A DNA stretch of 64,000 nt from Fragilaria radians (GCA_900642245.1 CAAAJI010000014.1:180538-244537), one strand, 5' to 3'; shown: positions 11,465 through 23,525, counted from the first letter of the stretch. Translations and numbers: made by a program. The notes: generated by a model not told the origin, from the letters alone.

Positions 11465-12544
11465 ATTGAAAATTGGATTGGAAACTGTCTATTAAAAATT
11501 GGCTTGCAGAACATCAGCATTCGATTAGATCGAGCAAGTGTGTTTTTGGATAGGAACATGCATTGGCATGCAATATGACAGCAAGAAACACGTCAGCAGA
11601 GATGCCACATTTCCTCCACTCAAAAAAGCATCTGCAACACTTGAATGGTTTCTTCTCATCAATGTACTTGCGTAAACGTAATCCAGTGCCCTGTAATAAT
11701 TTCAAGATGATTGATCATCCTATTACTTTTTCTTGGCAATCTTATATTTACATTGCTGCTTAGAAACCACATCTTCTACCACTATGACATGTTTTCGCAT
11801 GAAATGTTTAAGTTAGGCTTGAAAGGAGCCTGGAGACTCGTTCCTTGATCAATTCACTAATTTCAAGTTGATCTCGTTCACGTGTCATACCCTTCTAGAA
11901 TAGAACCATGGGAAGCTCGTGGTTACTGGTGAGGAAAACCTGAAGATAAATAAAACAAACATTTGTGACGCTGGACCCCATCCCTTTAACCTCTAATTTG
12001 ACCATAACCCTTAAAGGGTTGTAATCATAAGATCTTGATCCTCATTTTCCTCTCAGACATTTTATCGTTTGTTTTTTCCAAGGAAGGAGCTGCTTTTCCA
12101 AACGTCTTCTTCAATCCATTCCCTGCATTTTTCGCGCGTCAATCAGGATGCTCATTTGCTTTACAGCTGTTAAGTGTATTGAATGCTGCTTTTCTGCTAC
12201 AGCTCCATACAATGAACAACAAAATTATCCTAAGGAAGTCTAATTCATTCAAACTTCGAAACATCAACATCTTCCCATTCATCTATAACATCTAAGCTGG
12301 GTATCAAAATCACCAGAAAACTTGATTCCTTAACATTTTACTCCTCCCAAGGACTCTGCACGCCAAGTAGATAATTTTTCAATTGTCCACACATGCATAG
12401 TTGAGAAGTATATTTGCCCTAACAATGCTAACACTCAATCATTTTAGGCAGTTGGCATGATGATCAGAACTGCATAAGATGACAAGTGGACTTGAAGAAT
12501 AGTAATGATAGAAGCTTTGATCTAGTGAAGCCCCAACCTGACAT

Positions 12545-12773
12545 TGGCTTTCAAATAGTCAAAAAGACATTTCTCTTGAAAAAGCCATATAGATCTTTTT
12601 CCTGGTCGAGTCAACGTCACTGGTTTTCAAATAGTCAAAAAAGACGTTTCTCTTGAAAAATGTCATTTGGATCTTATGCCTAGTTGAGTCAATGTCATTC
12701 GTTTTGAAATAGAGAAAAAGACATTTTGCTTGAAAATATCATTTGGATCTTTTGTCTAATTGCGTCAACGTGA
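12545..12773. repeat. tandem repeat, three diverged copies of about 76 bp
   Basis: Three copies begin near 12545, 12621 and 12698, each containing TTTCAAATAG, then GACATTT, TTGAAAA, ATCATTTGGATCTT-like and GTCAACGT-like blocks in order. The copies differ by substitutions and small indels, so this is an old array. No coding function is seen. Confidence 0.75.
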
Positions 12774-13632
12774 TAAAGTCACTGACCCTTTGATTCAACC
12801 TTCATTAACTGTTTGGAATATATTTAAGAGCATAATTTATAGATTTATGAGAAAGTCTTCAGCTTTATTTTCTCATGTTAGTTGTGGCCACCAATCTCAG
12901 TCTTGAAGAATAGGTAAGATGGATTTACACAAAAGGCGATAGAGCAATTTAGTCAAATGTCGTTTTGCTCATTTGGATCTCAAATATGATGATATGCAGG
13001 ATACAATAATCATATTGAAATCTAAGTAGAAACAAGCAGGGGGGAAATTTGCATCGATTAATTTGGAAGATTGGAAAATAATTGTAACCTTCATATTTAA
13101 AATGCTTACTTTTCAGCAGTAGTTGAAATCTCCCTTTTTGATTGACAATTACATTAGGGTGCTGTATGTTGAGAAAACTCAATGTGATATTCATGATCTC
13201 TACTTGATTTTCAATTTTGAATAGTTGGATTTAGAATGAAACAATATCCAGAGAACTGCTTCCACTTATCTTCAATGAATATCATCATTCTTCCTTTGGA
13301 AAGCATTATGCATGCATTCAAAGTACGAACACATATGCATGATTGAATGTGGTCCGGTCGTTCCATGATTCAATGATTTATAATCACTCCAGATTAAGAA
13401 GGATAGGAAGTTAGGCATATAAGCACATCTAGGAAGGTATTAGGGACATCATTGTTCACGATTTTTCCTAGACACCTGGCGTTTAGTCCTCAATGCTTGA
13501 CAACAATTTGATTGGAATTTTCCCGGTTTCGTGTCCAGATTTTTGTTCTGCAGAATTGGTGTAAATACGATTGACGTCAATTTTCTTCCCCTTCGAATTT
13601 CCCACATTTTTTTTCACTTCGAGATTCAGACC

Positions 13633-15003
13633 ATGTCGTTATTGTTGTTGTTGTCTACGAGAACTGCAAACGTGATGTCATCCAAGGCATTCATACGATC
13701 CTTTGCATCGTCTGGTTTATCAAATTTATTTAATCCTACAGAGGAACATCAGGCTCTTCGATACATGATGCGCAGCTTTGTTCAAAAGGAGGTGAGCACG
13801 TTGACTAAAGTTTATGACAAATCTCGAACTCAAGTGTTAGCCTAGCTAGAGTCTTACATCAAAATTCTATTCTTTATGCTCATGGAGTAGGTTGAACCAC
13901 AAGCTCTAGAATTCAATCGACGTGAAGAATTCAACCATGAACTTTTCAAAAAGCTTGGTGCCAAACATTTAGGAATTCTTGGTTTGACCGTTCCAGAGAG
14001 GTTTAACGGGACACAGTTAGATGCGACCGCGGTTGCCATTGTACACGAAGAGCTCAGTTATTCTGATCCTGCATTTTGTCTCTCCTACTTAGCCCATTCA
14101 CTCCTATTTATCAACAATTTGACTGTAAATGGAAATGAATCCCAGAAATCTGAATTTTTACCGTTGGCATGCGACGGTGATACTATTGGAGGTATGTGCA
14201 TGTCAGAACCAATGGCAGGTACAGATGTTCTTGGAATGAAGACCAAGGCAATACAACTATCAGATGGATGGTTAATCAATGGGGCGAAAATGTGGATAAC
14301 GAATGGAACGATCACTGGAGACGAAACTGGAGATATCTTTCTTGTCTATGCGAAAACCGGGGAAAATCGATCTGACATATCGCAATTCATAGTGACAAAG
14401 GGTATGGAGGGATTTACATTAGGGCAACAGATTAAAGACAAGCTTGGTATGAGGGCATCTGCGACTGCGGAACTTGTCTTCAACGATGTTTTCATTCCCG
14501 AAAAAAATGTTGTGGGTCAAATCAACGGGGCTACTCTTTGTATGATGAGAAATTTAGAAATCGAGCGCATTGGACTAGCGGCAATGGGTTTGGGCATAGC
14601 TCGTCGCTGCGTCGATGAAATGAAGAAGTACGCTGGAGAACGAACTTCTTTCGGATCTGATCTTTACAGATTTGGTCAGATCCAACGTCATATCGCAGAG
14701 AGCTATTCTGAGTATATGGCTGGTCGTTGTTATGTGTACGGTCTGGCAAAAGGCTTGGATCTAAATTCATACGGGAATGGATTAGATGCAGACGGTGTAA
14801 AGTTGTATTGCGCAACAATGTCAAAAACTGTGGCAGACCGCGCCATACAAGTAATGGGTGGGTATGGGTATGTCGGTCAATATGTTGTCGAAAGACTTTG
14901 GAGAGATTCGAAACTTCTGGAAATAGGTGGTGGCACAAATGAAAGTCATCATAAAAATATGTCTCGTGATCTTCGGAAAATGAAAGATACACCGCTTGAT
15001 TGA
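13633..15003 (+). CDS. acyl-CoA dehydrogenase, isovaleryl-CoA dehydrogenase type, mitochondrial
   Basis: Exons 13633..13791 and 13891..15003 (99-bp intron, GTGAGC...TAG, phase 0) give 423 aa. The join FVQKE/VEPQALEFNRR matches the conserved helix of the family. The first about 30 residues are rich in Ser, Arg and Leu and lack acids, a mitochondrial presequence. Family motifs are present in order: MCMSEPMAGTDVLGM (FAD/substrate), KMWITNG, DKLGMRAS, FGQIQRHIAE, QVMGGYGYVGQYVVERLWRD. The C-terminal site reads IGGGTNE, lacking the Glu used by medium-chain enzymes, while LEIERIGLA provides the alternative catalytic Glu position used by isovaleryl-CoA dehydrogenase. Role: FAD-dependent dehydrogenation in leucine breakdown, passing electrons to ETF. 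Specificity within branched-chain substrates is inferred. An upstream in-frame extension to 13531 has no ATG. Confidence 0.88.
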
Positions 15004-15553
15004 CGTCGTCGTCTACCAGTTGAAATGAATTATTGGTGTCAATAGTATGATACAGGCTCGTTACAGGAATCATCATGGATAATGCGTTTGTTCATGTGTA
15101 AATCGATTGATTTAGGCACTTTAAAATGTCTCATAGATTGTGTTGGTGATGGCAGTTCTACTTTTAGTTTGTGAATTTTGAGCAAATTTGTGTCATTAAA
15201 AAGTTTGGAAATTGTATTGGAAACTTTTCTCTCATGTCTTTGTCAAGTGTATTGAGTGTTACGCATGATATGTTTGCTTAACTTACATATATAGATATTG
15301 CGGGACAAACCTTTTTTTGAAACTAAACCATGGGGCAAACAACTAAAGGATTTTGTTGAAACATAGCTCCACCATTGCGCGAAAAAAAGAAAAAGGAGAC
15401 AGAAAATGTTAGCATGGGAAATAAGGCAAAGAAGTAATTATCAAAGGTGGTGGTTGGTGCATTGAATATGTCCAAATATTTATCTGCAATGGTGACAATA
15501 AGAAAGCTAAAAAAGAATAGTCAAATAATTTCTGCATGGTATATCCTCTACAG
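15004..15553. other. intergenic, no gene seen
   Basis: The 3' side of the acyl-CoA dehydrogenase gene up to the edge of the left inverted-repeat arm. Nothing recognised. Confidence 0.5.
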
Positions 15554-16508
15554 AATCTACATTACTAAAAAAGTTTCACATTCGATCTGGCCGGTGTACA
15601 GTAGAGTACGAGTACAGAGTTTTCAGTGAGCGACTAAAATACAGCTAATTCAAACGGTACCTGATTTAAACATTATGAAGTAAAATTAGAATTCCATGCT
15701 TTCATTCAGAATTACAAACTAGAATGGTGTTGAGACTTCCAATTGTAAACTGTAGAATATTTAACCCAATTGTCATTCAAATGCAACTGAAATGTGGATA
15801 TTTCTAAAAGCAATATTAATCTGCAACTAAATGAAATTCCTTCAAAACAATGAAAAAATAAGTAACACTATTCCTTTAAATTGAGGAAGAAGATATTTTG
15901 TGCTTCTTAACCTTAAGTCTAATTAAAACTGGTTTAAAAGACATTAATAATATGGATCAATTTTATCATTGTAGCTTTGGGATGATTCTTATTGTATTAA
16001 TCCTTGATTTGTCTCATTTTTAAAAGTGTCAAACAAGTAAAGAATTTATAAATTTAACAAAACAACAATACTGACTTTGCACCAACAGCTTTATTTTTAA
16101 TTTTTTCACCAACAATCTTTGATGTTCCAATAACTGCAGCATCATTAACTTCTGCAACAATAGCGCAAGAAAAAGCTAAAATATGTCTTTAAACCATAGC
16201 TTTGATAGATAAAAAATGAAATGGCTACCTTTATACCTTCCTAATGCCAATGCTAAATCAATGATATATTTTACTTTAAGTTCTGTGATGTTGAATGCAA
16301 CTTCAGATACCAATGGCATGTTAGGTTAAGTAATAAAACTTAAATATTGCATCATGTATCAGATTGTATGACCTGCAAATTCTAGGTTCACAAATAACAA
16401 TAAAAATCTTTGTCGTGATTATTGCTGGAAATGTAAAAATTCAAAGATACATTCTCTTTTGTAAAGTAGTTAAATCTGCGGAGCAAAGGAAGCACCAACT
16501 ACTAGTTA
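15554..16508 (+). repeat. left arm of a ~0.95-kb inverted repeat
   Basis: This stretch reappears in reverse complement at 18641..19575 with long near-identical blocks and some indels. Matching blocks include AAGTTTCACAT(T/C), GATCTGGCCGGTG, AATATTAATCTGCAACTAAA, TGAAATTCCTTCAAAACAAT, GATGATTCTTATTGTATTAA, TGACTTTGCACCAACAGCTT and GCACCAACTACTAGTTA at the inner end. It has no long open frame and flanks the S1/P1 nuclease gene. Confidence 0.9.
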
Positions 16509-16723
16509 CATCAAAGAAAAATTAGGTAAGTCCGCATTTGGATGGATTGAATGACTACACTCACTGGCGAGTACAGTATTTTGTTTCTAATATTGTGTTT
16601 ATTTCTTTGCTCCGTTCTCATGAACAACACGATAACTGAAACGTTCCAATGAACAATACGAACTTAAACTGGAAGTTCAAATCCTCAAAATAGCTATCAC
16701 AACACAGAGACGTCTTACAATTC

Positions 16724-17881
16724 ATGCAAAAGTTGAAAATCATGATATACTCTCGAATTTTCTTTTGCATTTACATCTCTATAATTTTTCATCCTGCGTC
16801 TGTTCATTCATGGGGAAAACTTGGTCATGAGATTGTAGCCAATATAGCTTGGTCACGATTAGCAGCACCAATACAGGATTGGATAACAGAAATTTTGAGT
16901 AGTGATGATTTGGTCTCGTTCAAAGCCATGAACTCGTCCGCCGGATCTCCCCTTGCAACTGTGGCGAATTGGGCAGATATCGTACGATATACACATGAAT
17001 ATCATTGGTCGGCCCCCTTGCACTTTGTCGACATTCGCGATGACGAAATTTTAAATGGATGCCCAGTTATGGACCCTGAAAGTTATGGATGGAAGAACGA
17101 TTGTCACTTTTTATACGAGAGGGATTGTCCTCACGATGTATGCGTGAGTGGTGCCATTAGGAACTACAGTTCTCTTTTGTTGGCATCATCAAAGGTGATG
17201 TCTTGCACAAAGGGTAGTATGAAAGTGAGAAGAATCCAAAGTGATGTCTCACAGCATGCTGAAGCATCACCACTTGTGAGTCTCAAGTTCTTGACTCATT
17301 TTGTTGGGGATATACACCAACCACTTCATGTTTCCAGGAAGACTGACATTGGAGGGAACACAATTGAGGTTAACTTCGATCTCCTCCTTCAGAGTCATGA
17401 TGAAATCTTACTGAACGAACTAAAATCGATGAAGAAACGCTGGAATTTGCACTCAGTATGGGATGATGGTATCATCGAGAAAACCTTGTCTGAATTATTC
17501 CATGGATCAAGAGAGGAATTTGAAAAGGAGTTAATAAAGCAATTGGATGTTTACACTGCAGATGGGGAGTTAACATTATGGCTAATATGTGCTGATGGAA
17601 GAAGACAAGATTGTACCATGCAATGGGCTGAGGAGTCGTTAGAATATGCTTTATCTTGGGCGTACCGAAATGAACATGGGAATGCTATTCAAGAAGGAGA
17701 TGATATTTCGGACAAATATTATCGTACACGCTTACCAATCTTACAGCGCCGACTAGTTGCGGCTGGAGTAAGGTTAGCTATGACTCTAGAATTAATTCAC
17801 AATGAAGCTATCTGTGACAAGGAAATACAGCAGTCTTCCAAGAAGCGCTTGCGATCTAAGCAGGTAACATTAATAGAATGA
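16724..17881 (+). CDS. secreted S1/P1-type zinc-dependent nuclease
   Basis: A 385-aa intronless gene. Residues 1-29 form a signal peptide (hydrophobic core FFCIYISIIF, cleavage after VHS), leaving Trp30 as the mature N-terminus, which in this family is itself a zinc ligand. All nine ligand positions of P1 nuclease can be matched: Trp30, His35, Asp85, His100, His192, Asp196, His202, His243 and Asp247, within WGKLGH, WAD, PLHFVDI, HFVGDIHQPLH and NLHSVWD. The family cleaves single-stranded DNA and RNA and removes 3' phosphates, and acts outside the cell or in vacuoles; phosphate scavenging is a plausible use. The Cys-rich insertion at about 112-140 is likely disulfide-bonded. The gene lies between two inverted repeat arms. 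Confidence 0.93.
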   Translation: MQKLKIMIYSRIFFCIYISIIFHPASVHSWGKLGHEIVANIAWSRLAAPIQDWITEILSSDDLVSFKAMNSSAGSPLATVANWADIVRYTHEYHWSAPLHFVDIRDDEILNGCPVMDPESYGWKNDCHFLYERDCPHDVCVSGAIRNYSSLLLASSKVMSCTKGSMKVRRIQSDVSQHAEASPLVSLKFLTHFVGDIHQPLHVSRKTDIGGNTIEVNFDLLLQSHDEILLNELKSMKKRWNLHSVWDDGIIEKTLSELFHGSREEFEKELIKQLDVYTADGELTLWLICADGRRQDCTMQWAEESLEYALSWAYRNEHGNAIQEGDDISDKYYRTRLPILQRRLVAAGVRLAMTLELIHNEAICDKEIQQSSKKRLRSKQVTLIE

Positions 17882-18640
17882 GTGACTTTAGTATCAGCCC
17901 TTATCATTATTTCAATCATCATTTGCTACCCATGAATAAACTCAAAGGAGAAAACAGAGGGACAAAATCAGAAATTGTTAAGTCCTTTTAAAGCTCATTA
18001 CTTTATCAAGCTTTCCTCTTTAGAATCATTGAGAAAGTTGTGCGCTTTATTGAGCTGGATAATAACCAAATAGTTTGACATTCCTATTCTATTGTTTCTT
18101 TCCTTCCAATATTTGGTCCTTGCTGTTCACAATGTTCAAATTGCTTCATTGGACCACTTTTTTGTTCAATTAGTTTAATGCTTTTCTTTCATACATTGAT
18201 GCCGTAGTGTCCTTAATGCTTTGTGATTGCTCAGTATGTTATCTTCCTTCATGAATAGACCTTTGACGCGTCGTGAAAAAATCTTTCAAAGAAATAACAC
18301 AAGGGATTGCCGATCCCGGAACTCTGTGTACATACAAGTGTCCTTTGTATTGGGAGTTCCATACGTAAATTCACCCGGTTGATAATAGCTAGTGGTGTGA
18401 GACATTAGACATGAAATAATGCCAACAACAAAAGCACATGGCTAGTAGAGATTGCAAAAAGGTTTAAACGTTGCGAACATTGATAGAGAATTCATTTTCA
18501 CTAATTTTGGTACTATCATTCTAGAAACGATACGGTAGGCTTGAGGTTTCAGGTGGTCGAATTTGCACAACATTTGATAGGGACATCCTACAGGAAATTA
18601 TGCCCCCAGTTTTTTTTCACAAGTTTAGTTTTTTGTAATT
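17882..18640. other. intergenic spacer, no gene seen
   Basis: Sequence between the nuclease stop codon and the inner edge of the right repeat arm. No coding frame or RNA gene recognised. Confidence 0.5.
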
Positions 18641-19575
18641 TAACTAGTAGTTGGTGCTAGTTTTGCTCCGAAGGGTTAGCTATTTTAAAAAAGATAACAT
18701 ATCTTTGAACTTTTTCATTTCCAGCAATAATTATGACAAAGATTTTTATGATTGTTATTTGTGAACCTTGAATTTGTCGATCATACAATCTGATGCATGA
18801 CACAATATTTTAGTATTACTAATTGACCTAGCATGTCATTGGTATATACAGTTGCATTCAAAATCACAGAACTTAAAGTTAAGTATACCATTGATTTAGC
18901 ATCGGCATTAGAAAGGTGCAAAGGTAATAATTTCATTTTTTTTCCTCTTACAATTATGGTTTACAGAAATTTTTTTTTCTTGCTCTATTGTTGTTGAAGT
19001 TATTGGTGCTGCTGTTATTTGAACGTCAAAGAGTGTCGGTGAAAAAATCAAATTAAAGCTGTTGGTGCAAAGTCAATATTGTTGTTTTGTTAACTTTATA
19101 ATTTGTACTCTTTACTTGTTTGACAGTTTAAAAATGAGACAAATGAAGGATTAATACAATAAGAATCATCCTAAAGATACAACGATATAATTGATCCATA
19201 TGATTAATTCTATTTAAATCAGTTATAATTAGACTTAAGATTAAGAAACACAAAAGATCTTTTTCCTCAATTTAAAGGAATACTTTTATTTTTTCATTGT
19301 TTTGAAGGAATTTCATTTAGTTGCAGATTAATATTGCAAATAGATCTATCCATATTTCAGTAGCATTTGAATGACAATTGCGTTATTCAAAGTTTAAAAC
19401 TGAAAGTAAAGTCTCGCCAACGTTTGAATTAGTTAGCTACATCCCTAGTGATTTTAGTCTTAAACACTGTACTCGTACTCAATCACTTTCTCGAGTATTA
19501 TTTTCCAACAAAACGCACAAAGGTTACGGGGTAGCACCGGCCAGATCCGATGTGAAACTTTTTAGTAGTAGGATT
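18641..19575 (-). repeat. right arm of a ~0.95-kb inverted repeat
   Basis: The reverse complement of this stretch aligns along its whole length with 15554..16508. The inner edge is TAACTAGTAGTTGGTGC and the outer edge GTAGTAGGATT. The left arm has an extra block of roughly 80-130 bp near 15.65-15.77 kb. No flanking target duplication was found at either outer edge. Confidence 0.9.
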
Positions 19576-20531
19576 TATGGGGTCACACTTAAAGGGCTTT
19601 ATAACTAGCTTACTAATCAGCAAAGCAAAAGCTTAAGAAAGAACCTTCTCAAGGAACCAAGACTTAATGAGAGAGATTGTGCACCAATACTAGTTAGTTT
19701 CAAGAAGAGTGTCTTGGTGGTATTCTTTTAAAGATGAAGATTGAATATAAAGTACATGCTACAGACTTAATGTTAGAGCAAGAATATTGCTAGAAGAGCA
19801 TGTAAATTGTGAGGGCTACGTGTGAAGGGTTAGTGATGCGTAAATATTCAGCCCTAGCACCTTAGAAAAATGGAAACTGTAACGTAAGTTTCAAACACTT
19901 TATAGAAGTATCTCATTCTGGGCTTCAGAATAAATCTGGAAATGAGAGATGAACAAAAGGTAATTTTCTGCTACTTTTGATTCGTATTTATTTGAGACAA
20001 GTGACACGGTTAAGTCTCCATTGTGTTCAGGAAGATAATTGTACTTTGTCTTGAGAAAGAAAAACCTGCAACTAAAGATTTAACGGTAAATTAGTCATGT
20101 TACTAGGCAACAGATTGCCCCAGCTTTGTAGAGTTTCATTTTCAAGCAATCTTCAGCATTCTTTCGAAAGGTAGTTTGTTCTCTGGAACTTTAGGACAAG
20201 TGTTGCGCATCAATAGAAATAAATTCTTATTGAAAGTGATGAATCGCTTGATCAAGTCTAACCTGAGTACAAGTAGACTAACTTGTGAGATGTCTCCTTT
20301 GAATCTACAATAATTCTGAGAAAGGATTCCTTTTGCCTTGTCGAAATAGAGTTCAATCCGTCACATAGACCGATAGCATTATGTTGCAGAGACTTTAAAG
20401 TTGAAAAAAAATCTGTAGTGCATGAGTATTTTTATTCTTTCCTCTTGTAATAAATTAATGAGACTAATATTCTGTTGTTTATTTTCTTCTAATTCAATCC
20501 GAATAAAACTTCAAGTCCTGATCGAAGAAAT
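19576..20531. other. intergenic, no gene seen
   Basis: Between the right repeat arm and the first C2 gene. No open frame with coding character on either strand. Confidence 0.5.
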
Positions 20532-20997
20532 CTACTCTACGTAAGAGATTGATAAATAAATGCGTGCGTCTTTTGAAAACCAGTTATTGTCCACGACACG
20601 GTCAATATCCATAGGATCAGAACTGAGGCCTAAACTTTCAAGGTTGATCTTGCATTTTCCAATCTTATCGTCAAATAACATATCATCGTCCATGACCTTG
20701 CAAGTTAGGACGAGATTGTTTACACCTACAGAGTCAAGAAGTTCCCAAGTGAAAGTTTCATCGTACTCAGGATTTGCTTGGTTTCTCTTCTTAGAAGACT
20801 TCTTATCGCCGAAGTCTTTGTCAAAAAGGAGATTCTAGGAATATCATCTGTTAGTGTTGATCGATTAACTTGAAAGGTAACATCACTAGACTTACATCTT
20901 GTTCTAACTCAAATTTGATGTAGGGATCAGATGTGCCAAGGGCATCGCCATCGGCAAGGTTGGTGACTTTGTTTAAAGTTACGGTCAAAATTGCCAT
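20532..20997 (-). CDS. small C2-domain protein, copy 1
   Basis: Exons 20896..20997 and 20532..20834 (61-bp intron, GTAAGT...TAG, phase 0) give a 134-aa protein that is essentially one C2 domain. The N-terminal strand MAILTVTLNKVTNLADGD is followed by GTSDPYIKFELEQD, the classic loop 1 with a calcium-binding Asp. The second exon has NPEYDETFTWEL and VMDDDMLFDDKIGK, with the Asp cluster of loop 3. C2 domains bind membrane lipids, often with calcium. There is no signal peptide, so it should be cytosolic. A close paralogue with the same intron position is at 30577..31040. Confidence 0.85.
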
Positions 20998-21622
20998 GAT
21001 GAAGTTAAATTATAAGATATTACGACCTCAACCTGACAATCCCGGATATCGGGAAGGATACCGAATCTTTTTCCTGACATTTCGGAGTATCATCTTTTTC
21101 CATGATAGCAATGTTATATATGGTTTGTCATTTTTTGTTAACGATCATCTTGCAACGGAACGTTTTGGGAACCCAATTTAGCGATACTACGATCGATCAG
21201 TTGGACATCAACAATATTTATCCTTATCATTATTGATATTCGAAAGGCCTTGCGTTGAAAAGTCAATTGAGTTCCAAGACGCATTGACAGCTCCTACTCC
21301 AAAATGAATCTTATCAAGTGTTAGTGGGTCATACAACTAGAATAAATTGCATCATAGTATGAGGGTGTTGTAGAAACTCCTTGAATATGAGTTTGAAGAG
21401 GAAATGTAGGATGCTTAGAAAGTCAAGATGAAACTAATATCAAATTTGAATGATTAACAATGAAGGAAGACAGGTACAATCCGGAGTATGCTATGTATGT
21501 GGAAAGTATGGTAGCAAAGAAACAAGAGTTCCTCTGAAGAATGGGCATTCTTCCTCATAACTGTATGTATGTGAAGTTAAAAGGGCGTTGTGATGTTCAA
21601 GATTGGAGTCCTGTAGGGGAAG
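20998..21622. other. intergenic, no gene seen
   Basis: Upstream of C2 copy 1 and downstream of the unrecognised multi-exon gene. One short plus-strand frame (20933-21181) overlaps the C2 exon antisense and is not credible. Confidence 0.5.
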
Positions 21623-22820
21623 CTATAACTCTTTTTTCCCTTTAAATATTTTTTGCCAGTCTTCATCAAGAATGATATCATCTTGAATTTCCTTCGGTGA
21701 TGGATGAATGTTGTGAAGAAATCTTTGATCAATATCAGGTATTGGATCAATAACTGTGATATTGTTGTAATTGTTCTCTGGTGCTGATCGCAATTGAACC
21801 GTTAATGGTAGATGATTCCGGACGTTTGTAACTGTATTCAGATAACGGTGTGTCTCCTGCGTGCGCAAAATGGTAGTAATCGGTTATAGTTTAAAATATA
21901 AGTTGCAACTGTGTCGAGAAAAGTGATTATTGTAGATTTTTTTAAGGCCTCTGCTAATAAGAGTTGGACTTAGTAGATATTTCATATCTTCCTTGTCTTG
22001 TCCGATATGATTATAAGTGGAGATGAGGTTTGTTAATTGTAAAGGTCTGTCAATCTTTTTCTTAGTTGCTTCCTTCATGTTTTGGATTATTTGGAATAGT
22101 TTCTCGATGCGCTGACTCTGCAAATCTAAAATCTCCTATTGTTGTTGAATTCTCATCAGAAGACTATATCACTTTGGATAGGGATGTTCTATGCCTTGAT
22201 ATCATGCGTTGACTTTTGGGAAAAAGGAAGATACATCCATTGAAAGAAGTGGTTATGTACCTATTCTCAGCTGTGACATAGTCTCATCAGATGAGTTGTC
22301 GTGTTTTAATGTTGATACTTCACGCAGACCACTGAGTCGTGTGTTGCTGTGATCTAGCTGGTGTATCCATCTGGGTAGGAATGTCTCTACATCCCTTTGA
22401 AGTAATTTAAAATTATCCTTGTTCAGTATGAGATTCAGAACGTTACTTGTTGCATTGTGATGATAACCTTTCACAGCATCCTTTTGTTTGACTTCCTTTT
22501 CAAGAGTGAAAAAGGACTCTAACACTTTCTGAAGACTAATTGTGCAAAGGTTGTCTTGAAATTGAGCTGACATTGAAAAAATGTTGTTGTTTGCCTGCTC
22601 ATTTGCTTCTCTGGTGCAAAAAGGGACGTGTTCTGTGGAGTGCCGTACATTGTACACTCTATGACATGGACCCCAACCCAAATCATTGTATCTCAAATCT
22701 TGGTGTGTAAAGCAATGCACTCACTCTAGCTTTTAGCATGTTTTCAATAGTTCTAATATTTTTATCTAACAATGTTGTAACTAATTCTTTTGTGTGATGG
22801 GAAGGAGAAAGTTGAGGCAT
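21623..22820 (-). CDS. unrecognised multi-exon protein with helical/coiled-coil character
   Basis: I do not recognise this protein. A consistent model has exon 1 at 22725..22820 (start MPQLSPSHHTK), exon 2 at about 22261..22594, and exon 3 from 22125 downwards. The first junction uses GTGAGT and a CAG acceptor (phase 0), the second GTACAT and TTTTAG (phase 1). Exon 3 can end at the stop at 21884 (223 aa). A further open block at 21623-21868 (NNITVIDPIPDID, IILDEDWQKIF) looks coding and is probably a fourth exon, but I could not find a phase-matched donor. The protein is Leu/Lys/Gln-rich and mostly helical, with no transmembrane segment. The exon 2 acceptor is the least certain boundary. Confidence 0.5.
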
Positions 22821-22822
22821 AA

Positions 22823-22936
22823 ATCAAATGCTTGGATCTTCCGTTCATCTTCTTTCCATGATCAAATGCTTGGATGTTCCATTCATCTTCTTTCCATGAT
22901 CAAATGCTTGGATGTTCCATTCATCTTCTTTCCATG
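22823..22936. repeat. three tandem copies of a 38-bp unit
   Basis: Copies at 22823-22860, 22861-22898 and 22899-22936. The last two are identical and the first differs at two positions. Each contains ATCAAATGCTTGGAT and TCATCTTCTTTCCATG. The array ends three bases before the proposed start codon of the minus-strand gene at 22820, so it would be its 5' leader or core promoter. Confidence 0.95.
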
Positions 22937-23525
22937 ATTACGGTTGAATCTTGTGCTCTAACAACTAATTGTTGAATGGAATTGATTTCTTCAATCACTT
23001 TATTAAGTTTGGTATTTTTTGCTACGAGTAATGGAGTAAAAATCAAAATGGTGGCGATACATTTTGTCATCTTTTTCATGAAGGAATGAGACTCTCCCTT
23101 TACATCTCATGCCTCTTGTTGAATATCTTGATCCGGGGGAGAGAGTGGTTCACATTTTCAGTGACTTATCCTTTAAATCTTCTACAGACCATATTATGCA
23201 AGAGCTATAAGGATATCTGTATAAGAAGTAACAAAGCTGGAATCAAAGTTCTGACTACATTGAGGGTAAGGGTAGATGTGATAGCAAAGATGTGAAAACC
23301 GGATCTAATTTGCCAGTGACGAGGTATTAAGTTCGGAATGTAAGGCTTATGAAACAGGCAGATTTAATTTTCTTAGACTCTTCAAAGTTTAGAAGATTTT
23401 CAAAGGCATTATATCAAGAACATTGATCTGAATTCATGCGATGCTATTCGCGTTCCGCTCACACCTTTTTCGTCGCCTATATTCCTGTTTCAGTTTCGTT
23501 TCCTCCCGTGGTGCGTTAAGTTGAA
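22937..23525. other. intergenic, no gene seen
   Basis: Between the 38-bp array and the RPB8 stop codon. A 69-aa plus-strand open frame is present but has no features. Confidence 0.5.

Larger units (their letters stand above)
10926..13632. other. 2.7-kb intergenic region with repeats, no gene seen
   Basis: No open frame with coding character. It contains a GC-rich palindromic MITE-like element near 11.35-11.47 kb and a tandem repeat near 12.55-12.77 kb, listed separately. The last part is the 5' side of the acyl-CoA dehydrogenase gene. Confidence 0.5.

Noticed and set aside
14531..15076. 181-aa minus-strand open frame opposite the acyl-CoA dehydrogenase
   Set aside because: It is the antisense of a conserved enzyme, has no domain and a composition typical of a shadow frame.
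22823..22936. 38-bp repeats considered as a CRISPR array
   Set aside because: The units abut with no spacers and this is eukaryotic nuclear DNA.
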